From positions 1-17,012 of the forward strand of contig AUXH01000420.1 of NCBI GenBank assembly GCA_000482145.1: a DNA stretch of 17,012 nt. The letters are read 5' to 3'. A program made the position numbers and the translations under genes. The notes beneath the pieces are model-generated. The model did not search any database and had not been told where the DNA came from. It worked only from the letters and a program-made list of their open reading frames with translations. Of the stretch, positions 1-6,327 are shown piece after piece. Position 1 is the first letter of the stretch. Each line of letters begins with the position of its first letter. This DNA is from Strigomonas culicis. Lineage: Eukaryota > Euglenozoa > Kinetoplastea > Trypanosomatida > Trypanosomatidae.

Positions 1-234
1 GTCTCTCCGGAGGTGGCCGAGGCACTCGTCGTGCGCGCGAAGCGCGCCGCGCAGGCCGACCACCGCGCGCGCGCGGACGTCGCGGCGGTGTGGCAGCTGC
101 TGGTGCGCAGCGGCGCCGCGCCGCGCTTGGGCGCCGTGCACGCCGCGGCGCTGCAGCGCGTGGTGGCGCCCTCGCCGGCCGCGCTGGCCGCGCTCCGCAA
201 GATGAAGGCGGCGCAGGCGAAGAGGGACGACTGA
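1..234 (+). CDS. 3' end of an unidentified protein (partial at the left edge)
   Basis: Frame 1 is open from the first base to TGA at 232-234, giving 77 visible residues of a C-terminus. The start lies outside the window. The segment is rich in Ala, Arg and Val and looks mostly helical, ending in a lysine-rich tail (MKAAQAKRDD). Third codon positions are almost all G or C, as in the other genes here, which supports real coding. I recognise no domain or motif and cannot assign a function. A helical-repeat or ribosome-associated protein would be compatible with the composition, but that is a guess. Confidence 0.72.
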   Translation, partial: VSPEVAEALVVRAKRAAQADHRARADVAAVWQLLVRSGAAPRLGAVHAAALQRVVAPSPAALAALRKMKAAQAKRDD

Positions 235-355
235 GGGCAACGAATGCATCGTGTCGACACAAGCAGAAGAGAAAAGGATGACCCTTTAACAAATAAAAAA
301 AAGAGTATTTCTTACTGTTCCCCAGTGTGCGATTGGGCTTGTTCTTTCCGTAGAG

Positions 356-390
356 CTCTCTTCCTTCCCTCTTACCCCTCACTCTCACAG
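356..390 (+). promoter_or_regulatory. Polypyrimidine tract and 3' splice acceptor for the GEX1-like gene
   Basis: A nearly pure C/T run at 356-387 is followed by the first AG at 389-390, 63 bases before the ATG at 454. This is the usual layout of a trypanosomatid spliced-leader acceptor. The exact site is inferred, not proven. Confidence 0.6.
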
Positions 391-453
391 AAGATATATT
401 TAGGTGTTCATCTCACATTCGAGTTACTGCTTAAAAGAAAAAAAAACTGACCA

Positions 454-482
454 ATGCTTCCAGCAAACCTTATTCGTTGCGC

Positions 483-513
<31 letters not shown>

Positions 514-1887
514 GTCTCTGCGGCGCCGGCCCGCGCGTGGTGGCCGCTCAGCAAGGCGCTGCCGGAGCCGCGCCGCGCCGCGCCGTCGGGCGACGCGTTC
601 CTGCAGGGCGCACGGCAGGAGCACGGGCGGCTGCTGTGGCTGCAGCTCGAGACGCGGGGCCGCGACAGCGCCTGCTGGCGCGCGGCCGCCGCGGCGCTGC
701 CGCAGAGCTGCCGCCACGTGCGGGCCGACGATAAGCTGCGCAGCCGTCTCGCGCTGCGGCTCGCCGCGTGCGACAGCGAGAGCGACGGGCGCAGCGCCAC
801 CGCCTTCCACTGCCTGCAGAGCGCGAGCGTACAGGGCTGCGTCCAGCGCCTGTCGGACGCCGGCTACGCCACCTTCGTGCAGTACCGGCTGCACACGGAC
901 GTGCTCTGCGCCTACCTCCAGGAGGAGCTCTTCCAGGAGCGCACGGAGCGCGCGATCCACGGCCTGCGGGAGAGCACGGAGAACGCGACGACGACGCTGG
1001 CGGCGGTGCAGGCCGCGGGCGAGCAGACCTATGCGGAGGCGCAGCGCCTCGCCGAGCTGCAGCGCGGTGCGCTGGGCGCGGTGCAGGAAGTGCGGGCCGA
1101 GCTGCGCCGCGCGCAGGAGGAGCACCACGCGTCGCTGCACGCGCTGCAGAGCTCCGCGACGCAGGTGCTGCAGCAGACGTCCGGCGCGCGCGCCGCGCTG
1201 GCGGACCTGCGGTCGCACATCGCGGAGAGCGCGACGGTCGCCGCGGACGCGCTCTCCGCGCTGAGTGCCGAGGCGCAGGAGCGCTTCCACGCACTGGAGG
1301 GGCACACGCAGGGGCTGACCCACCTGTTGGAGAGGCTGGAGGAGGCGCAGCAGGTCATCGCGCGGCGCACCGTGACGCTGCAGGATCTGCTGTCCGCGCT
1401 GCTGGCGGCGCTGGCCGTCGCACTGCTGACCAGCACGCGCCGCACGGGCCGCGCGCGGGCCCCGGCGCTGCTGCTGCTGCTCGCCGGCGTCCTGCTGCCG
1501 CTGCTGCTGCGCCGCCGCGCGCTGCTGGGCGGCGTGCCGTGGCTGCACCTGTCGATCGCGGCAGCGGCGGTCACGGTGGCGCTGGCGGCCTACACCTACG
1601 TCTCGCCCCTGTCGCTGCAGCAGGCGATGGTGCACGCGGAGGTGCAGCAGGTGGTCACCGAGATGCGGCGGCTGATGGCGGAGGGGCCGCCGCCGCCGCC
1701 GCCCAGCACGGAGGCGTCGCAGCTGCTGCCGCTGCAGCTCAGCCTGGCCTTCGCGCGGCATGACACCGCGCAGTCGCTGGACGAGAGCGTGGACTCGTCG
1801 CCGTCCACGGCATCCACGGCGTCCGCCGCTCGCCCCAAGCCCGCACCCAAAAGGAAAAGAACGGTGTCGAGGCGTCGGATAAAGTAA
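454..1887 (+). CDS. GEX1: GEX1/KAR5/Brambleberry family nuclear fusion protein (karyogamy)
   Basis: 477 residues from ATG 454 to TAA 1885-1887. Known family role: GEX1/KAR5 proteins sit in the nuclear envelope and are needed for nuclei to fuse after gamete fusion. The layout here matches. There is a signal peptide (residues about 1-27, hydrophobic core of ten leucines at 11-20). A lumenal Cys-rich domain follows with Cys 74, 86, 106, 120, 129 and 152, including the family-like strings LALRLAAC and, ending at the last Cys, YRLHTDVLC. A long coiled coil covers about 155-305, and three membrane segments lie near 311-328, 336-352 and 364-383. The tail (384-477) has a proline run and a strongly basic end (KRKRTVSRRRIK). 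The call rests on the cysteine pattern plus architecture, not on a database search. The alternative is an unrelated coiled-coil membrane protein, which I think less likely. Confidence 0.8.
487..513 (+). repeat. (CTG)9 trinucleotide repeat inside the signal peptide
   Basis: Nine perfect CTG units, in frame, encode Leu12-Leu20 of the GEX1-like protein. Slippage would change the length of the hydrophobic core without breaking the frame. On the opposite strand it reads CAG and creates a spurious poly-Gln in antisense frames. Confidence 0.95.
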
Positions 1888-2198
1888 CTCTGTTTTTTGT
1901 TTTTGTTTTTCCGCACCAAAACTGAAAAAAAAAAAAGCACCTCTTGTGGGCCGGCTATGGCACACAAAGTGTTTTTTTTTTATTTATTATTTTTTTTGTT
2001 TTTTTTGAGACTTTTTCAATCTACCTACCCTTATTTTATTTTTTTCACCCTCGTCTCATTGTATCTCGGCTCCATGTTTTCCTTCACTATGTAGTAGGAT
2101 GGAAGCCAGTGCTTTTTTCCATCATTGCTTTCGCTGATTGCGTGTCTCAGCACCACCTCGTAGAGGGGGAGGTTTCTTTCAAAGAAGAAAAAAAAAAA

Positions 2199-2210
2199 TG
2201 TGTGTGTGTG
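2199..2210. repeat. (TG)6 microsatellite
   Basis: Six TG units directly follow a run of A. Similar TG runs recur in other spacers of this window. Confidence 0.85.
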
Positions 2211-2292
2211 TCGCTCTGTATGGTAAACGACGCAGTGCGTGTGTCTCTTAAACACTTTCTTTTGCGTTTATGTTCTCGTTACATATAAAATG

Positions 2293-2328
2293 TTCTTATC
2301 TCTCTCTCTTTCTCTTACGCATCGCGAG
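2293..2328 (+). promoter_or_regulatory. Polypyrimidine tract and splice acceptor for the coiled-coil gene
   Basis: A C/T-rich run at 2293-2316 is followed by the first AG at 2327-2328. That would give a leader of about 38 bases before ATG 2367. Further AGs at 2329-2330 and 2331-2332 are equally possible. Confidence 0.55.
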
Positions 2329-2366
2329 AGAGTAGCCAGACAGTGCAGAATTGTCGACAGTGTGCC

Positions 2367-3146
2367 ATGGCGGCACTCTCAGAGAAGGAGCTATCCGGCT
2401 GGGCCGAGATCGCGGAGCAGGTCGCTGCGGAGCTCTTTGTGTCCACTTTAGTCCACGGCGAGGAGCCGCCGGCGCGCGCGGCGGTGGAGCAGTCGTACGC
2501 GCTCGGGTGGGTCCGGTTGCTGCGTTGGCACGCCGCGGAGCAGCAGCGGCTCAGCCACGAGGCGCTGGGGCAGCAGCAGGCGGAGCTGCGGCGGCTCGCG
2601 CAGCAGGCACGCCGCCACCGCGAGGAGGCCGCGCAGCACACCGGCGCGGCCGCCGCCGCGCGGCAGGACCTGTCCCGCATGCGGCAGGAGGCGGACGAGC
2701 TGACCGCCGCGACCGCCGAGCAGCGGAGCAGCCTCGCCGCGCTGGCGCAGCAGGCGCACGCGAAGCGGGAGCAGCTGCAGCAGCTGTCGTCCGAGAGCCG
2801 CCTGCTGGCCGAGGAGATGCGCGCCCTGCGCGACGAGCGCGACCTCGTCGTCGCGCAGCGCGACCTCGCCGCGCGGGAGCTGCAGCAGCAGCCGCAGCAG
2901 CCGCTGCCGGCGTACCAGCGCATCCTGCCCGCGGCGCCGCCCGGCCCAGCGGTGGCCCTGCTGCACCGCGTGCGCTCGGAGGTGGCGGAGATGCGGCCGC
3001 TGACGCCGCGCCAGACGCGCTACGCGGAGACACCGACGCGGACGCCGGCCGTGGGGGGCACCCCGTGGCGGGACAGAATGATGGAGCTGCAGGGCGAGCT
3101 GCGCGGCCTGCGGCAGGATCTTGCTACTTCAGCGCAGCGGAAGTAA
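2367..3146 (+). CDS. Coiled-coil protein with a cluster of Thr-Pro sites, function unknown
   Basis: 259 residues from ATG 2367 (context gccATGG) to TAA 3144-3146. The frame extends upstream to a GTG at 2343, but kinetoplastid genes start with ATG, so the ATG was chosen. Residues about 1-50 are mixed and may fold as a small helical head (with LGWVRLLRWH). Residues about 52-175 are a long Gln/Glu/Arg/Ala-rich coiled coil. A Gln/Pro-rich break follows, then a region with four Thr-Pro dipeptides within 20 residues (T213, T222, T226, T232), which are possible sites for proline-directed kinases such as CDK or MAPK. A short terminal helix ends the protein. There is no signal peptide or membrane segment. 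I do not recognise the family. A cytoskeletal, basal-body or kinetochore role would fit, but nothing in the sequence proves it. Confidence 0.82.
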   Translation: MAALSEKELSGWAEIAEQVAAELFVSTLVHGEEPPARAAVEQSYALGWVRLLRWHAAEQQRLSHEALGQQQAELRRLAQQARRHREEAAQHTGAAAAARQDLSRMRQEADELTAATAEQRSSLAALAQQAHAKREQLQQLSSESRLLAEEMRALRDERDLVVAQRDLAARELQQQPQQPLPAYQRILPAAPPGPAVALLHRVRSEVAEMRPLTPRQTRYAETPTRTPAVGGTPWRDRMMELQGELRGLRQDLATSAQRK

Positions 3147-3291
3147 ATGGGCTTTGTGGTTGCGTAGTTTTTTGTAATTCTAACAACAGCACAAATAACG
3201 TACACGCCTGACAATGCATTTGTGAGCCCCCAACACGGAAAGATGATGCTGTTCTTTTTATTTTTCCCTTTTTTATCGATAACCATGGTAA

Positions 3292-3362
3292 CCTTCCTTC
3301 CCTCCCTCCTCTCTCTCTCTCTCTCCTTTCTGTGTTCGCTCGTATCGCTGCGTCCCTCACAG
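3292..3362 (+). promoter_or_regulatory. Polypyrimidine tract and splice acceptor for RRP40
   Basis: A pure C/T run covers 3292-3330, partly a (CT)n repeat. The first AG after it is at 3361-3362, leaving only a 17-base leader before ATG 3380. Because no other AG lies between, this is one of the better defined acceptor sites in the window. Confidence 0.65.
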
Positions 3363-3379
3363 CAACAGCATTGCGAAGC

Positions 3380-4339
3380 ATGAGCACCGCCCCGTCCGCC
3401 GATAAGGAGGTGCAGGAGCTCGTCCCCATGCGCACACACGTGTGCCTCCCCGGCGACCCCGTCCTGCTCGTGGGCCCCGGCGCGACCGTCGCGGTCGGCG
3501 GCGGGCTGCGCCAGCAGGGCCACGCCCTCCTCGCGCTCTACTGCGCGCCGGCGCAGCGGCGGCCGCACCCGCAGCACGCCGACGTGCCCCAGTACACGCT
3601 CGCCTCGCCCGCCTGCCGCACCTACGTCCCGCAGGCGGGCGACCCCGTCGTCGCGCACGTCGTGCGGCGCGCGGGCCAGCACTACTACATGTGCTACATC
3701 GCGGCTGGCACACTCGCCTACCTCGACGCGCAGGCCTTCGACGGCGCGACAAAGGCCAGCTGCCCCCGACTGCAGGAGGGTGACGTCGTCTACGCCTACG
3801 TGAAGCCGCGCACGAGCAGCTACATGGACGGCAGCGGCGGCGACGACGCCGGCGCCGCGCCCGTCAGCGAGGTGGAGCTGAGCTGCATGGCGGCCGGCGT
3901 CGGGCTGCCGCCCAAGGCGTGGACCTCCGGCGAGGCCGTCTTCGGGCCGCTGGACGGCGGCCAGGTCATCGCCGTCGCGCTGCCCTACGCGCGCAGCCTC
4001 CTCACCCCGGCGGCGGGCGCCGGCGGCAAGCGCGGCCGGGATGATGCGGAGCGCGGCGTCGAGGCGAGCTATCTGCTCGGCGCGCTCGGCCACCACGCCG
4101 CCTTCGAGGCCTGCGTGGGGATGAACGGACTCGTGTGGGTGCGCGGGGCGGAGGACGCGAAGGACCCCACGGCCGGCACGCGCCGCACCGCCGCGGTGTG
4201 CGCGTGCCTGACGGAGGGCCAGGCAGACCGCACCAAATTAGAGTTTGACGTGCGCGTGCAGTCCTACTTCGCCGTGCGGGCGAAGAAGAGGGAGGCGCCA
4301 AAGGTGGAGGGGGAGGAGGTGGCGGCGGAGGGGAGCTAG
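3380..4339 (+). CDS. RRP40: Exosome complex subunit RRP40 (S1/KH RNA-binding cap protein)
   Basis: 319 residues from ATG 3380 to TAG 4337-4339. An in-frame GTG at 3332 lies upstream of the predicted splice site and was rejected as a start. RRP40 is one of three S1/KH proteins capping the RNA exosome, which degrades and trims RNA 3' ends in nucleus and cytoplasm. Visible landmarks are: an N-terminal barrel with PGDPV and a Gly-rich GGGL turn (about 15-65); an S1 domain with YVPQAGDPVVAHVV and the family string AFDGATK (119-125), followed by LQEGDVVYAYV and a VELSC strand; and a KH-like domain with the RRP4/RRP40-type GxNG motif (GMNG, 247-250) followed by VWV. A Lys/Arg/Asp insert (GGKRGRDDAER) and an acidic Glu/Ala tail appear to be lineage additions. 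The RRP4 and CSL4 alternatives fit less well. Confidence 0.92.
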   Translation: MSTAPSADKEVQELVPMRTHVCLPGDPVLLVGPGATVAVGGGLRQQGHALLALYCAPAQRRPHPQHADVPQYTLASPACRTYVPQAGDPVVAHVVRRAGQHYYMCYIAAGTLAYLDAQAFDGATKASCPRLQEGDVVYAYVKPRTSSYMDGSGGDDAGAAPVSEVELSCMAAGVGLPPKAWTSGEAVFGPLDGGQVIAVALPYARSLLTPAAGAGGKRGRDDAERGVEASYLLGALGHHAAFEACVGMNGLVWVRGAEDAKDPTAGTRRTAAVCACLTEGQADRTKLEFDVRVQSYFAVRAKKREAPKVEGEEVAAEGS

Positions 4340-4807
4340 CGCCTCCGCTGCCGTGCGCTGCAGTTGAGTGTATATATTAATAAGTATGCGTGTGCATTCG
4401 TTTAATGGTCTCATGAATAATGATTATAATGGCGTTGTTTAATACATTTAAAAAGAAAAAGAAAAAAAACATGATTAGATTTTTAAAGTAGAGACACACA
4501 TACGAAAAAAAAAAGTGAATTGCTTTACATTCTGTTGGTACCGACGATATGAGTCCAATACGTCTTCCTTTGCTTTCACCATGTCTTACCAGTCTTCTTT
4601 TTTTCTTTTTGTTGATTTGTGTAGCTTCATTATAACTATACCTCGAACATCGCCAGTGTATTAACCATACAGTTTTTTTTTTGCAATAGCTCAATCCGTA
4701 GGAAACAAATAGTATTGTGCGTCTTCGCAGTCCAGAATCCATAGTAGAGAGGACGAATAGGTACAACATCTCCTTATACCCACACCCACACCTCTCCGCG
4801 CCAGACC
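4340..4807. other. AT-rich intergenic region (468 bases)
   Basis: Spacer after RRP40. It contains poly-A and poly-T runs and two candidate splice signals: a C/T tract at about 4593-4610 with AG at 4623-4624, and a ten-T run at 4673-4682 with AG at 4688-4689. A 130-codon open frame on the minus strand (4377-4769) is low-complexity Ile/Phe/Lys-rich translation of AT-rich DNA and is not believable. No RNA gene seen. Confidence 0.8.
4673..4689 (+). promoter_or_regulatory. Probable splice acceptor for the 151-residue gene
   Basis: Ten T residues (4673-4682) are followed by GCAATAG, with AG at 4688-4689, giving a leader of about 118 bases. An alternative acceptor is AG 4623-4624 after the tract at 4593-4610. 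Confidence 0.45.
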
Positions 4808-5263
4808 ATGCCTGACTACAGCCAGTTCATCAAGCTGCTGAACGCGAACCTCCCCGCGCCCTCGGTGGCGGCGGCGACCGGCACGCTGAGCCTCAACACC
4901 GATGCGGTGAGCCCCGCCGAGGCAAGCAGCTTCCTGCGCGCCGCGGACGCGACGTGGCGGCAGATCGTCGCGAGCGACGCGACCGCGAAGGAGAAGGGCT
5001 CCACGTACGGCAGCGCCAACGCGACAAACAGCAACACGGCGACCCCCGCCGTCAGCGCCATCAACGCGCCGCCGACGATCCTCATCGGCCGCATGACCAT
5101 CTCCACGGAGGACCGCTGGCGCATCCAGGCGGCGATGCGCCGGGAGGAGGCGCGCGCTGGCCAAGGCCGCAAGGAGTACAACAAGAAGGTCACGCGCGCC
5201 ATCATCGTGACCAAGGGGCCCTCCGCGGACGCCTTCCCTCCAGGACGTGGCCGCCCGCTGTAA
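4808..5263 (+). CDS. Small conserved-looking protein of unknown function
   Basis: 151 residues from ATG 4808 to TAA 5261-5263. I do not recognise the family. The N-terminus (MPDYSQFIKLLNANL) could form an amphipathic helix. Residues about 15-85 are low in complexity, rich in Ala, Thr, Ser and Asn. The C-terminal third is more ordered: it has a hydrophobic PPTILIGRMTI segment, then a basic helical region (about 100-130) rich in Arg, Glu and Lys, and a Gly/Pro/Arg tail. No signal peptide, membrane span or cysteine motif is visible. Strong G/C preference at third positions and its own upstream splice signal support a real gene. The basic C-terminus could suit a nucleic-acid or ribosome partner, but this is only a suggestion. 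Confidence 0.78.
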   Translation: MPDYSQFIKLLNANLPAPSVAAATGTLSLNTDAVSPAEASSFLRAADATWRQIVASDATAKEKGSTYGSANATNSNTATPAVSAINAPPTILIGRMTISTEDRWRIQAAMRREEARAGQGRKEYNKKVTRAIIVTKGPSADAFPPGRGRPL

Positions 5264-5383
5264 GCGCTACATAACTAAGTAAGATGACAAAAGGTGCGGC
5301 TTACTTTGACTGTTGTGTTGGAAAAATAAAAATACCGTATGCGTAAGATTCAGAAAAGTAAAAGAGTGAAATTCTTAACTACT

Positions 5384-5418
5384 TATATATATATATATAC
5401 ATATATGTGTGTGTGTGT
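5384..5418. repeat. Compound (TA)n-(TG)n microsatellite
   Basis: Eight TA units at 5384-5399, a short ACATATA break, then a TG run to 5418. The same TA-then-TG order appears at 12115-12170 in another spacer. Confidence 0.9.
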
Positions 5419-5437
5419 ATTGAAAACTAAACAACTA

Positions 5438-5478
5438 TCTCTTTTACTCCTCCTTCTTTCTCTAAATAAAAAAAAAAG
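5438..5478 (+). promoter_or_regulatory. Polypyrimidine tract and splice acceptor for the Abitram-like gene
   Basis: A C/T run at 5438-5463, with one A, is followed by a run of A and the first AG at 5477-5478. The predicted leader is 26 bases before ATG 5505. Confidence 0.6.
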
Positions 5479-5504
5479 TTAGTGTAGTGCCTGTGGTCGA
5501 GACA

Positions 5505-6107
5505 ATGAGCACAGCACCTCTCAGTTTCGCCTACGCCGCTGACCCGGTCAGCAGCGTCTTCGATAACTACACCTCAAAGTATTTCAACCACTATTTAGTC
5601 GAGTCGGCCAAGCAGAAGGAAGGGCACAACTTTCGCTTCCTGCAGCACAGCAACGGCATCATCGTCCTGTGCATCGACCCCTCCCATGTGCTCTTTGCGG
5701 AGCTGCGCGGGAAGCATCCGAACGGCACGGACGACGCCGTCACGGTGCAAGCGATTGCCTTTGGCAGCCAGCGGCGGCAGAACCAGAATCAGGAGGGCGG
5801 CAAGGACCTCAGCGCCATCCAGGTGAAGGGAAAGCGCAAGAAGAACGCGCTCGGCTGCCAGACCGACACCTGCCTCTGCACCGTGACGCTCTCCACCGGC
5901 ACCGTCTACGTCATGCCGGCGTGCATCAACGGCTTCGTGCTGGAGCTCAACGCGCGGCTGGTGGAGCAGCCGGAGCTGCTCGTGACCGCGCCGCTCATGG
6001 AGGGCTTCCTCGCGGTGATCAACCCCAGCGCGAAGACAACGTTGGCCGCCTTCAAGAAGATACACGCGGCCACCAGCGGCGAGACGCTATTGGAGGAGGG
6101 TGAGTAG
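5505..6107 (+). CDS. Abitram/Simiate (FAM206) family protein
   Basis: 200 residues from ATG 5505 to TAG 6105-6107. An upstream in-frame GTG at 5487 was not used, because these genes start at ATG. The match is to the small eukaryotic Abitram (FAM206A, Simiate) family, described in mammals as a nuclear, actin-binding protein. Visible shared landmarks are a KYF..Y start segment (about 26-31), the LQHSN string (46-50) followed by a hydrophobic strand (GIIVLCIDPSH), a KGKRKK basic turn, a C..V.L..G..Y strand pair followed by ACINGFVLELN, and the closing EGFLAVINP (166-174). The second half resembles the H-protein/biotinyl-like barrel associated with this family. Length fits the family, which is usually about 180-200 residues. 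Its role in kinetoplastids is unknown to me. The assignment is from memory of motifs, without a search. Confidence 0.78.
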   Translation: MSTAPLSFAYAADPVSSVFDNYTSKYFNHYLVESAKQKEGHNFRFLQHSNGIIVLCIDPSHVLFAELRGKHPNGTDDAVTVQAIAFGSQRRQNQNQEGGKDLSAIQVKGKRKKNALGCQTDTCLCTVTLSTGTVYVMPACINGFVLELNARLVEQPELLVTAPLMEGFLAVINPSAKTTLAAFKKIHAATSGETLLEEGE

Positions 6108-6267
6108 CGGCCGCGGGTGTTATGGTGTTGGTGGTGTTGCGCGGTTATGCGATGCGCAAGTAGCATCAGACAACGGCAATACAAAAAATGACAAAACATA
6201 TGTACTAGTTTTTTTTTTTTGACGCTGTGCACTGGGATCTCTGCGCATGGCTCTGCGAAGTCAGACA

Positions 6268-6317
6268 CCCTCTCCCCCCTCTCTCTTCTTCCGCTGACCG
6301 CACGGCAACCACCACAG
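6268..6317 (+). promoter_or_regulatory. Polypyrimidine tract and splice acceptor for the pseudouridine synthase gene
   Basis: A C/T run at 6268-6292 is followed by the first AG at 6316-6317, ten bases before ATG 6328. A second candidate is the poly-T run at 6209-6220 with a later AG at 6259-6260. The acceptor position argues that the long open frame beginning at 6219 does not start there. Confidence 0.5.
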
Positions 6318-6327
6318 CGAAGCAACA

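Larger units (their letters stand above)
1888..2366. other. AT-rich intergenic region (479 bases)
   Basis: Spacer between the GEX1-like gene and the coiled-coil gene. It holds many poly-T and poly-A runs (for example T-rich around 1888-1912 and 1971-2010, A-rich around 1924-1936 and 2188-2198) and a short (TG)6 run at 2199-2210. Near its right end are the pyrimidine tract and AG serving the next gene. Small open frames exist but have no coding-like composition. I see no RNA gene. Confidence 0.8.

Noticed and set aside
424..1965. 513-codon open frame on the minus strand
   Set aside because: It is the antisense of the GEX1-like gene. GC-rich third positions remove stops from opposite frames, its poly-Gln comes from the CTG repeat, and its composition is Arg/Ala/Gln noise.
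1897..2288. Small + strand open frames in the spacer after the GEX1-like gene
   Set aside because: Phe/Leu/Tyr-rich translation of poly-T tracts with no G/C preference at third positions, unlike every real gene here.
2343..2366. Upstream GTG start for the coiled-coil gene (same pattern at 3332 and 5487 for RRP40 and Abitram)
   Set aside because: Kinetoplastid genes start with ATG. In each case a good ATG follows the predicted splice acceptor.
4377..4769. 130-codon minus-strand frame in the spacer after RRP40
   Set aside because: AT-rich low-complexity translation, opposite to all neighbours, covering likely splice signals.
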